Below are positions 25,773-33,729 of a stretch of DNA of 64,000 nt, one piece after another. Source of the DNA: JANOZM01 sp031429355 (GTDB lineage: Bacteria > Pseudomonadota > Gammaproteobacteria > Burkholderiales > Burkholderiaceae_E); the NCBI GenBank assembly GCA_031429355.1, contig JANOZM010000014.1, forward strand, positions 1-64,000, given 5' to 3'. Under the pieces are notes generated by a model, which was not told the DNA's origin, did no database searches, and saw only the letters and a list, made by a program, of their open reading frames with translations. Position numbers and translations under genes: made by a program. Each line of letters opens with the position of its first letter. Position 1 is the first letter of the stretch.

Positions 25773-26594
25773 ATGGCCCACACAATTTTGCAACACGTTA
25801 GTTTGCTTAAAAAAGGTGGCGCACTTATCGCCCTGGGAATTGTAATGAGCGGTTGTGCTAGCACGGACTTAATCATCGACAAAAGCTATTCGGCCGTTGG
25901 GCAAGACAGCCGTATTCGCTTTGTTATCATCCACTTCACCTATGGTGATTCCAATAGTTCACTGAAAACATTAACCGAGGGGCCAGTCAGTAGCCACTAT
26001 TGGGTCGATATCGATCCACCGAAGGTACTGCAACTGGTTCCCGAAGATAAGCGTGCCTACCATGCGGGCGTTAGCCAATGGAAAGGTGCAACCGCTTTAA
26101 ACGCAAGTTCAATTGGCATTGAAATTGTCAATGCGGGGCCACGCCCGAACGCCAACGGCGAACTGATATATACGGATTATCCAAAAGCGCAAGTAGATGT
26201 CATCGTGCAATTGGTTCGCCAAATTATGCAACGTCACGGTATAACGCCCGACCGAGTGCTTGGACATAGCGATATCGCCCCCAGCCGAAAGACCGATCCC
26301 GGACCAAAGTTTCCTTGGAAGCGCCTAGCCGATGAGGGACTTGCCGTTTGGCCGGATGAAACAAAAGTAAACGCGTTACTGGCGAAACACCAATCGGCTT
26401 TACCCGACATTGCTTGGTTTCAAAACAAACTGAAATTGTTTGGGTATGCGCCACCGTTGTCGGGTCAATTGGATCAGGACACCAAAGATGTTTTGGTGGC
26501 GTTTCAAATGCGGTTTAGGCCGGGTAATTTTAGTGGAGTCGCTGATGCACATTCGGCTGCAATTTTGGAAGTGCTGACTGAAAATATGAAGTAA
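25773..26594 (+). CDS. amiD: Lipoprotein N-acetylmuramoyl-L-alanine amidase AmiD
   Basis: About 273 residues, closely following E. coli AmiD. A lipobox VMSGC sets the lipidated cysteine at residue 28. The Amidase_2 domain has RFVIIHFTYGDSNSSL (zinc His), VSSHYWVD, AYHAGVSQWKGA, NASSIGIEIVN (Glu) and LGHSDIAPSRKTDPGPKFPW (zinc His, Lys, Asp). A peptidoglycan-binding domain follows (DIAWFQNKLKLFGY, VLVAFQMRFRP). It removes stem peptides from MurNAc, including anhydroMurNAc, at the outer membrane. An upstream ATG at 25737 would give a 40-residue signal region, too long for a lipoprotein, so 25773 is preferred. Last gene of the AmpG-like operon. Confidence 0.92.
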   Translation: MAHTILQHVSLLKKGGALIALGIVMSGCASTDLIIDKSYSAVGQDSRIRFVIIHFTYGDSNSSLKTLTEGPVSSHYWVDIDPPKVLQLVPEDKRAYHAGVSQWKGATALNASSIGIEIVNAGPRPNANGELIYTDYPKAQVDVIVQLVRQIMQRHGITPDRVLGHSDIAPSRKTDPGPKFPWKRLADEGLAVWPDETKVNALLAKHQSALPDIAWFQNKLKLFGYAPPLSGQLDQDTKDVLVAFQMRFRPGNFSGVADAHSAAILEVLTENMK

Positions 26595-26629
26595 AAGGTT
26601 AGGAAAAAATTGCCTAATCGCACCCTTTT
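26593..26629 (+). terminator. Possible bidirectional terminator between amiD and ldcA-like gene
   Basis: Imperfect hairpin between convergent genes: outer arms AAAAGG (26593-26598) and CCTTTT (26624-26629), inner arms TTAGG (26599-26603) and CCTAA (26613-26617), with an unpaired TCGCAC bulge on the 3' side. The A and T tracts on the outside would serve both strands. The pairing is interrupted, so this is only a candidate. Confidence 0.35.
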
Positions 26630-27716
26630 AAACAACCGCCGACTCTAACAAAGTAAGGGTTTGTTCATTCGTATCTAGCCTAGCTTGTATTCCGATGGGC
26701 AATGTCCATTGGTGAGGAACGTGCCCAAAGGAATAGCCGTAAACAGCTGGACGTTGGTTCTGTTTAAAATGGTGATCAAACACTTCGTGCATAGTTAAAG
26801 TAGGATCATCGTCTTGTGGTTTGATCCGTGAATAAACGCCAAGCATGACGCCTGCTGCGGCTTTAAAACCGGTTATTTGCGACTGTGCCAATTGATGTAG
26901 TAACCGATCCAATCGGTAAGGCGCCTCGCCCACATCTTCCAAAAAAAGCAGTTTGTTCTCAAGTATTTTGCGTGGACTTGAGCCTAAAAATTCAGAACCT
27001 AACAAGCTTGTCACAATACTTAAGTTACCCCCCCAAAGCGGGCCCTGAGCAACACCACTTACTATAGTTCGTCTCTGGAATTGCGTTTGTTCATTGGCCA
27101 TCGCGCTATGCTCTGACGACAAAGGTAGAACGGTTTCACGTCGGGTTTGCATTAGCACGGCTTTTAGATGCTGGGTCGTAAACTCGGAAAATAGCGAGCC
27201 GGCTACTGGTCCATGAAAAGTAACTAGTCCAGCGCGATGATAAAACGCCAAGTGTAAAACTGTTAGATCAGAATAGCCCACCACAATTTTTGGGTAACTA
27301 CGAACCATTTCAAAATCAATGAATGGAAGCAAACTACTTGCACCTGAACCTCCGCGCGCGGCCCAAATAGCGTGAACATTTTTATCTAAGAACATCGCAT
27401 GCAAGTCATCGACGCGTTCTTGAATTGAACCCCCGTATCCACCCCACCGAGCGGTGAGATTTTTGGCTAGTTTTACTTTTACGCCTAAGCTCTCTAGATT
27501 TTTTACGTAGCGCCCAATTGCATCAGCGGACACAAATCCGGATGGAGCAATTAATCCAACCGTTTGCCCAATTTCAAGCTTCGCCGGTTTAATCAATAGT
27601 TGGGCTTTTGCATCTGTCAACACATCCAGTTGAAAACGGCTTACACAAGCCGCTAGCGAAGATGATCCAGCGAGCAAAGCCACAATGTTTCTGCGGTTCA
27701 TAAAAAAAGGCGACAC
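26628..27716 (-). CDS. LD-carboxypeptidase (peptidase S66), lipoprotein
   Basis: 362 residues. LdcA-type enzymes remove the terminal D-alanine from L-Ala-D-Glu-mDAP-D-Ala tetrapeptides in wall recycling. Seen: GQTVGLIAPSGF, the RGGSGASSLLPFID loop, the nucleophile motif VVGYSDLTVLH, LLFLEDVGEAPYRLDRLLHQL with the catalytic Glu, and YGYSFGHVPHQWTLPIG with the catalytic His. A short signal ends at SLAAC, so the protein is probably lipidated and periplasmic, whereas E. coli LdcA is cytosolic. The GTG at 27716 has an AAGGAGG 10 bases upstream; the ATG at 27701 lacks any site at proper distance. The start lies within the terminator of the upstream receptor gene. Confidence 0.88.
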   Translation of the reverse strand: MSPFFMNRRNIVALLAGSSSLAACVSRFQLDVLTDAKAQLLIKPAKLEIGQTVGLIAPSGFVSADAIGRYVKNLESLGVKVKLAKNLTARWGGYGGSIQERVDDLHAMFLDKNVHAIWAARGGSGASSLLPFIDFEMVRSYPKIVVGYSDLTVLHLAFYHRAGLVTFHGPVAGSLFSEFTTQHLKAVLMQTRRETVLPLSSEHSAMANEQTQFQRRTIVSGVAQGPLWGGNLSIVTSLLGSEFLGSSPRKILENKLLFLEDVGEAPYRLDRLLHQLAQSQITGFKAAAGVMLGVYSRIKPQDDDPTLTMHEVFDHHFKQNQRPAVYGYSFGHVPHQWTLPIGIQARLDTNEQTLTLLESAVV

Positions 27717-27728
27717 CTTAGTGCCGCC
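27702..27728 (-). terminator. Rho-independent terminator of the TonB-dependent receptor gene, overlapping the next start
   Basis: On the minus strand an 8-bp stem, GGCGGCAC and GTGTCGCC (one G-T pair), encloses a TAAG loop and is followed by seven T's (27702-27708). It lies 23 bases after the receptor stop. The GTG start of the LD-carboxypeptidase gene forms the first bases of the 3' arm, and its Shine-Dalgarno (27727-27733) borders the 5' arm, so one structure may both end the upstream transcript and hide the downstream start. Confidence 0.75.
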
Positions 27729-27751
27729 TCCTTATTTTTCAAGTTAATGAT

Positions 27752-30634
27752 TTACTTAAAGCTGTAAGTTCCACCAACTAAGAACGCGCGACCACGCGGA
27801 TCAGCGATTCGTGGCTCCCACGAGCTACCTGCACCGGAGTTTGAATCATAAGCTGCCGAGAATGGTGGAGCCTTGTTAAACAGGTTCTTGATACCCATGT
27901 TGATCGCAAGATTCTTAATACCTGTGTAAGTTAACGACAAGTCGTAACTGACCCAAGCACTGACGCGCTCTTTGTAATTGATTGGCGTTACAGTGCCATT
28001 TTCAATTCCAGGCGCTACGCGATCTAAATAACCGCTGGTGTAGCTTTGGCCTAGAGATCCTGCCCACGCTCCACGGCTGTAGCTAACTGTCAAATTGTGC
28101 TTCCAACGTACCGGAATATCAGCATCATACGAATACCTACCAACTTCGTTGTCACCTGGAATTGAGTTCGAAAGCAATTTAGTCTTACGGCTAAGCATTA
28201 AAGTGCCGTCCATGCTGACACCAAATTTGCCACCAGAAACGTTGGTGTTATAGCGAAAGCCAATTTCAACACCTTTTGTTGTGGCACCACCAGAGTTAAT
28301 CCAGCGCTCATCGATCGTCACCAAATTACCGGCTGCATCGCGAATAAAGTTATCGGGAAACAACTGATAGTTAGGTAGCAACGTATCCAAAGCGGAAGGG
28401 CTCTTAATTTCGTTTTCACGCGTAATTTGCCAGTAGTCAACGTTCGCGCTAAATTCTGCAAACGGTTGAACCACAAAACCCAAAGACCATTGCTTGGCTG
28501 TTTCTGGTTTTAAGTTCGCTTTTCCACCAAATAAAGTGGTGGGGGAAATTGAAGCGCAATTCAGGTTAGTTGAACTGACTACTAATGAAGGACACTTTAA
28601 TGGATCAACCAAATCTTTACCCGAGTACGGCTCTTCGGTTACACCGTAGAACTGCTGCGCGAAGGTTGGTACTCGGAACGAGGTATTGTACGAACCACGA
28701 GCTAAAAATTCCTTGACGGGTACATATTTGAAACTAACTTTTGGGTTTGTTGTACCGCCAAAACCGGAATAACGGTCATGACGAATAGCAGCAGAAAGTT
28801 CTAATTCTTTAAGAACAGGAATAATTGCTTCAGCGTAAACCGCAGTAACCGATCGGCTGACACCATCCAAAGTATTTACCGCATCAAACGGTGCGTTAAA
28901 AATGTTCGTTTGCGTGGCAACGTCCGAAGCATTACCGTTAAAAGCAAACTTTTCTGTACGCTTATCAACACCAACAGCAACTAAAAGATCACCAGCACCC
29001 ATCTTAGCAACGGGACCACTGACCGACGCATCAATTTGTGTGATGGAAGTCTTACCACCGTACAACTTTGCACCAGTCGCTGAAGCCGCGGCTAGGGCTT
29101 GTACCGCTGCATCTGTTTGCGCTTCGCCTGGAAACAAGAACGGATTTAAGGTGCCACTGCGGAGCAATGGAGCAAACTTATCATTGTAGTAATAACCGCC
29201 GCCCAGAACGGAACTAACATCACTAGAAGCGCGCGATACACCGACTCGGTAATCCCAAGTACCTTGCGTACCTTCTAATGCCAACAGTACACGCTGTGAG
29301 GAAGAGTCGGTCTCAATTTGACGTGGTCCGCAACCAATACAACGCCAGCGATAAGTAATGCCTAATCCACGATTACCTTCGATTGAAGGAAAGGCCGCTG
29401 CCAAGGCATTAAACACCCGATTGTAAGCTGGCGCTGAACTCGGATAGGTCAAGCGATAAAACGGGCTAGCAGTCGAGTTGCTGCTTGAAATTTGATTATT
29501 TGAAAAAATTTTACGGGTTGTGGTTTGGGCCAGAACTGCTTCGCCAATCAACGTAATATCTGGCGTTAACGCATAGTTACCGCGCAAAACGCCGTTGGTA
29601 TTTGTAACCGGTTGTTGAATCGCAGCAGCACGGCCTGTGTCCCACGCACAAGCGAACTTAGCACCAGGAAAATCCCACAAAAGTTCATCGTAGGCATCCA
29701 TTCCGTCAATTGACTTGCAACCCGGCTGACCCGGTAAGTCTAGAACGTTAATACCACCGCTTCTAGCAATAGTGCCACCGGGTTCTGCTGGACCTCGGCC
29801 GTTTGTTCGAGAAGTGGCAGTCGCCGAAGCAAACGAACTTAAGGCATTTGGAGTTGATGTAATCGGCACTGCGGTGGCGAAAGGAGTGCCGCGTGTGTCA
29901 ACAGACAAGCCGCGGTCGGGTTGGAAGGTATTTACAAAATCGCGTTGCGAACCTGCAAGAAGCTGGTTTTTACGGTGCGATAAAGAACCTAATAAGTTAA
30001 AACGATCTTTGGCCAAATCGCCAAAGCCACCCAGCAACGAAACGCGTGAAATCGAACCGCCACCTTCTTGCGTAATGTTGGTTGATGCACCTATTTCTAA
30101 GCCGGTAAAATCTTTGCGCAGTACAAAGTTAATAACGCCACCGACCGCATCAGCGCCGTAAACAGCAGATGCACCATCTTTTAAGATTTCAACCCGCTGC
30201 ACCGCACCCATTGGAATGGAGTTTAAGTCAACCACCGACCCACTTAGGCCGTGGGACGCCATGCGGCGACCGTTTAACAACACCAAGGTAGAGTTTGAAC
30301 CTTGGCCACGCAAGTTAGCCGCGGAAAGCCCATTGTTACCGCGGTTTGCACCACCAGTAACGTCTGCGTTGCTGGCTAAGTTATCAGAACCATTGCCGTT
30401 AGCGGTGATAATACTGAGCAATTGCTCTGCACTAACAATACCGGCCTTGTCTAATTCTTGGCGGGTAATGACTTGCAAAGGCAAAGCACCTTCAGCCGCT
30501 GTGCGTTTAATACTCGAACCAGTAATTTCTACTTTTTCAAGTTCGGCAGGGACTGGAGCTGGCGTAGTTTGCGCAACGACCTGCATTGAAATACAAGCCA
30601 AACCAACAGCTTGTGCTACGTGTGAAAGTTTCAT
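27752..30634 (-). CDS. TonB-dependent outer-membrane receptor (large)
   Basis: About 960 residues. Signal peptide ends near VVAQ (AQTTPAPVP follows), then LEKVEITGSSIKR as a TonB-box-like segment, a plug domain with VITRQELDKAG, ANLRGQGSNSTLVLLNGRRM, VEILKDGASAVYGADAVGGVINFVLRK (read in pieces), and a barrel ending NLFNKAPPF...FLVGGTYSFK. Receptors with this plug pattern often import sugars, peptides or oligomers in Xanthomonas and Sphingomonas relatives. Set between DacB and an LD-carboxypeptidase, a muropeptide or peptide ligand is possible, but nothing in the sequence shows this. The ATG at 30634 has AGGA upstream; 30661 is an alternative. Confidence 0.93.
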   Translation of the reverse strand: MKLSHVAQAVGLACISMQVVAQTTPAPVPAELEKVEITGSSIKRTAAEGALPLQVITRQELDKAGIVSAEQLLSIITANGNGSDNLASNADVTGGANRGNNGLSAANLRGQGSNSTLVLLNGRRMASHGLSGSVVDLNSIPMGAVQRVEILKDGASAVYGADAVGGVINFVLRKDFTGLEIGASTNITQEGGGSISRVSLLGGFGDLAKDRFNLLGSLSHRKNQLLAGSQRDFVNTFQPDRGLSVDTRGTPFATAVPITSTPNALSSFASATATSRTNGRGPAEPGGTIARSGGINVLDLPGQPGCKSIDGMDAYDELLWDFPGAKFACAWDTGRAAAIQQPVTNTNGVLRGNYALTPDITLIGEAVLAQTTTRKIFSNNQISSSNSTASPFYRLTYPSSAPAYNRVFNALAAAFPSIEGNRGLGITYRWRCIGCGPRQIETDSSSQRVLLALEGTQGTWDYRVGVSRASSDVSSVLGGGYYYNDKFAPLLRSGTLNPFLFPGEAQTDAAVQALAAASATGAKLYGGKTSITQIDASVSGPVAKMGAGDLLVAVGVDKRTEKFAFNGNASDVATQTNIFNAPFDAVNTLDGVSRSVTAVYAEAIIPVLKELELSAAIRHDRYSGFGGTTNPKVSFKYVPVKEFLARGSYNTSFRVPTFAQQFYGVTEEPYSGKDLVDPLKCPSLVVSSTNLNCASISPTTLFGGKANLKPETAKQWSLGFVVQPFAEFSANVDYWQITRENEIKSPSALDTLLPNYQLFPDNFIRDAAGNLVTIDERWINSGGATTKGVEIGFRYNTNVSGGKFGVSMDGTLMLSRKTKLLSNSIPGDNEVGRYSYDADIPVRWKHNLTVSYSRGAWAGSLGQSYTSGYLDRVAPGIENGTVTPINYKERVSAWVSYDLSLTYTGIKNLAINMGIKNLFNKAPPFSAAYDSNSGAGSSWEPRIADPRGRAFLVGGTYSFK

Positions 30635-30779
30635 TATTCGTTTCCTATGACTGATTGACATACCTGTTACAACTTAATTACAGAATAAGTTCAAACTGGC
30701 ATCCTACTGGTATGGTCTTGATCCGTGAAGGGGTTTGGGCCGTCCTGATGAAAAATAAATTTTCCGACCATAAAAATTC

Positions 30780-32282
30780 ATGAAAACTAAACGAAAACTT
30801 GCGATTCAAAGTGCGCTTATCGCTATTAGTCATTGTTTTTGCTTAAGTTTTGCGGTTGCGCAAAATGTAGTCAATCCGCGCGTTACTCAAACCGTGTTAC
30901 CGCCGAACGTCGCAAAATTACTACAAGAGGCAAAACTACCCGAGACTTCGATTGGTGTCATTGTAATGCCAGCAATCGGCGGTGCTGAACAAACTAGCTT
31001 AGCCATTAACGCAGAGCTCGCCAAACAACCTGCATCAATCATTAAGACACTTACGGCGGCCATTGCTCTAGATCAGTTAGGCCCACAATTTCGAGGCTCT
31101 ACGGAAATACTAAGTGCTAGCAAAGCGGGCACCGCCAATCTAATTGGAGATTTGTTACTACGTGGCGGTTTAAATCCCGACTTCGACTTACGCTCGCTAG
31201 AAGCCCTATTTAAACAACTGCGTGTCAGTGGCATTCAACTAATTAACGGAAATATTTACATTGATCGTCGGGCTCAAAACCCAGAACGCCCTGATATTGG
31301 TTTGCCACCTTTTGATGAAGCCCCTGAGTTTCAATACAACTTTATTCCTGACGCCTTATCCTTAAACATGAATATGCTGCCTTTGGTGATTCACTCGACC
31401 AAAGATCAAATAAATATAAGCAGCGACCCAATGCTTGCGGGGCTAGAGTTTATCCAGAACATGAAACTTATTGATGCACCTTGCAAAAATTGGGAGAGCA
31501 CGTGGAAAGTTCCGCAAGCCTATAAACAACAAGTTACCTTTACCGGCGAGTTTCCGCGCAATTGCCGTATTGAACTGAACTTAAATTTGCTTGATCGCAC
31601 TGTGTTTGCAGAATTAGCAATTCGCAACACGTGGAAGAATTTAGGGGGGCAATGGACTGGGCAAGTTAAAGAGTTTGTTGCAGCCGAAGTCGGCACGCTT
31701 AACGGCCCATTAAATGTGGTTGCCTCGCATCAATCGCGCCCACTGGCAGAGTTTATTCGCACCATTAACAAAAGTTCGGACAACCCGGTATCTCGTTTGT
31801 TATTTATGGCACTTGGTGAAGCACAACGAAAAAAAGAGGCGGCTCCACAAAACGAAGCCAGCACGGCTGAACTTAGCAAACTAGCGGTTACACAGTGGCT
31901 TGCCATTAATGGCATTGATGCTACCGGATTAGTTTTAGATAACGGTTCGGGTTTGTCACGCAGTGAAAAGATTGCACCACTGACTTTAGCGAAAGTACTG
32001 CAACGCGCTTACGTCGGCCTTTGGCAACCAGAATTTCTTGCTAGCTTGCCTATCGTAGGTTTAGACGGATCAATGCGCAACCGTCTAAAAGAAAGCCCTG
32101 CAACTTGGCGGGGACGCATTAAAACAGGAGGCTTACGCAATGTGACTTCGGTTGCGGGTTATGTATTTGATAGTAAAGGTCAGCCGCAAATTATCGTTGC
32201 GATTTTAAATGACGATAAGGCGGGTGGCGCGGCAAGTCGCAAAGTGTTAGACGCGTTAATTGAATGGGTCGCTACGCAATAG
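30780..32282 (+). CDS. dacB: D-alanyl-D-alanine carboxypeptidase/endopeptidase (PBP4)
   Basis: 500 residues, the size of class C low-molecular-weight penicillin-binding proteins (MEROPS S13). A signal peptide ends near FAVAQ. Active-site motifs are complete: SxxK as ASIIKTLTAA, SxN as SSDNPVSRLL, and KTG as GRIKTGGLRN; FRGSTEI and the inserted domain between the first two motifs match the family. The enzyme trims terminal D-Ala and opens 4-3 cross-links in the periplasm. It is divergent from the receptor gene and convergent with the serine hydrolase gene. No Shine-Dalgarno is visible; a CATAAA box is five bases before the ATG. Confidence 0.93.
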   Translation: MKTKRKLAIQSALIAISHCFCLSFAVAQNVVNPRVTQTVLPPNVAKLLQEAKLPETSIGVIVMPAIGGAEQTSLAINAELAKQPASIIKTLTAAIALDQLGPQFRGSTEILSASKAGTANLIGDLLLRGGLNPDFDLRSLEALFKQLRVSGIQLINGNIYIDRRAQNPERPDIGLPPFDEAPEFQYNFIPDALSLNMNMLPLVIHSTKDQINISSDPMLAGLEFIQNMKLIDAPCKNWESTWKVPQAYKQQVTFTGEFPRNCRIELNLNLLDRTVFAELAIRNTWKNLGGQWTGQVKEFVAAEVGTLNGPLNVVASHQSRPLAEFIRTINKSSDNPVSRLLFMALGEAQRKKEAAPQNEASTAELSKLAVTQWLAINGIDATGLVLDNGSGLSRSEKIAPLTLAKVLQRAYVGLWQPEFLASLPIVGLDGSMRNRLKESPATWRGRIKTGGLRNVTSVAGYVFDSKGQPQIIVAILNDDKAGGAASRKVLDALIEWVATQ

Positions 32283-32370
32283 CTGGAATTTCGCTAAGTT
32301 TTATTGCGCGAAACTACGCTACGAGTCGATCATTGACGCGAGCGCTATTGTGCTTAGCATTTGCTAATGC

Positions 32371-33729
32371 TTAGGGTTGAATCGCCAATTTGTAAACTGC
32401 AGTATTGGCGATTTCTTCCCATCGATACATAGTCGAAAATTGGCTTGGGTATTGGTCAGGGTTAATGCCCGGGCCGGTGATTACCACGATCTGTCCAATT
32501 TTTCGTGCGGGGTCAAATGCAAAAGTTGCCATCAAACCATAGGCATCACCGTAATGACCGTAGCCAGAAAATCCGCCGCCTTCCGTGACGCGATCTTTAC
32601 CTTGATCTATAAACTTTTGGATACCAAGCGACCACGCTAAAGTCCCTTCACCCATTGTGTCGCCATTGGGTTTGTTGGCATCGTAGCGCCATTGCTCGCT
32701 GACCATTAAAGCCAAAGTTTCGGGTTTTAAAAACTGCTGCTGCTTATGCTTGCCCTGATTTAACAGCATTAACATTAACTGACTTAAGTCGGCCACCGAG
32801 ACTCGCAACCGCCCTTGCGGACCAAACACGGTGCCATTAGTACCAATGACATATTGCGCAATATTGGGCGGTTGCGAAACAGCTGTTTTTGCAAAATCGT
32901 CCGCTTGCACAACCCACAGACCTTTGGGATCCCATACTTCACGCGAACCTTCGTTGCGGCGCTTGCGATACTGCACCGCGATGTCAGAAATATCGGCGGC
33001 TGGAAAATCGGCAGGATTAAAACCACCCCGCATTTGCAAAGGCGTTAGCACTAAGCGCTGCATTAAACGATCAAAGCGCTCGCCACTAGCTTTTTCCATT
33101 AACGTCGCGATTACCCCAAAATTAAAATTAACGTATTGATACCAAGTGGCCGGCGCTTTATCGCGACTCCAATATTCGTTAGCTTTGTATAGTTTTCCAC
33201 CAGGGACCAGCACATCTTTTAAGTCGACGCCAACATCCCACCAGTACATGCCAGGGCCGTCGGTTAGCGACGAGCGATGCGTCAGCAAATGCCGCAATGT
33301 AATGACATCGTTTGGAAAATTAGGGTTTCGCAATTTCCAGCCTAATAGTTGGCTTACATCTTCATCTAAGTTGAGTTTGCCTTCTTCAAGCAACTTCATC
33401 ACGCCGATAGTGGTAACCAGCTTAGAGATTGAGGCAATTCGAAACAAGGTACGTTGGTCGACGGGTAATTCTTTTAGACCCGATGCAGAATCTTGTATCG
33501 AGCGACGTCCAAACTGATTATGGTAAACGACTTGCCCATCTTTAATGGCTAATGCCGACACACTAACAATGGGTTGTGCTGTGTTTTGCAACATCGCCGA
33601 AAGCGCTTGATCGAGTGCAGGATTATTCATTGTTCCCTGATGTTTATTAGCGGTAAGGAGCGCAGTACAACCAGTCACGGTTAAACTAACGAGAAGCCCT
33701 AAAAAAATCGCTTTAAAGTTATTGATCAT
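32371..33729 (-). CDS. Lipoprotein serine hydrolase of the class C beta-lactamase (S12) fold
   Basis: About 452 residues. The signal ends at VTGC (residue about 20), so it is a lipoprotein. The S12 triad is visible: SISK in FRIASISKLVTT, YVN in YQYVNFNFGV, and GHYG in GGFSGYGHYGD where AmpC enzymes have KTG. An HxG in place of KTG is common in esterases and D-amino-peptidases of the fold, so I do not call it a resistance enzyme. The start ATG shares one base with the ureC stop (TGATG), giving tight coupling to the urease operon, an unexpected partner. The N-terminally longer reading to 33780 lies within ureC. Confidence 0.85.
   Translation of the reverse strand: MINNFKAIFLGLLVSLTVTGCTALLTANKHQGTMNNPALDQALSAMLQNTAQPIVSVSALAIKDGQVVYHNQFGRRSIQDSASGLKELPVDQRTLFRIASISKLVTTIGVMKLLEEGKLNLDEDVSQLLGWKLRNPNFPNDVITLRHLLTHRSSLTDGPGMYWWDVGVDLKDVLVPGGKLYKANEYWSRDKAPATWYQYVNFNFGVIATLMEKASGERFDRLMQRLVLTPLQMRGGFNPADFPAADISDIAVQYRKRRNEGSREVWDPKGLWVVQADDFAKTAVSQPPNIAQYVIGTNGTVFGPQGRLRVSVADLSQLMLMLLNQGKHKQQQFLKPETLALMVSEQWRYDANKPNGDTMGEGTLAWSLGIQKFIDQGKDRVTEGGGFSGYGHYGDAYGLMATFAFDPARKIGQIVVITGPGINPDQYPSQFSTMYRWEEIANTAVYKLAIQP

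Noticed and set aside
29772..30650. Two open frames on the plus strand (129 and 144 codons) inside the large receptor gene
   Set aside because: They are antisense to an intact TonB-dependent receptor with clear plug motifs; no ribosome sites or recognisable domains.
32345..32380. Hairpin CTTAGCATT/AATGCTTAG between dacB and the serine hydrolase gene
   Set aside because: One mismatch and no T tract; too weak to annotate as a terminator.
32371..33729. Calling the S12 lipoprotein a beta-lactamase
   Set aside because: The third motif is HxG, not KTG, and no AmpR-type regulator is near; resistance function is not supported.
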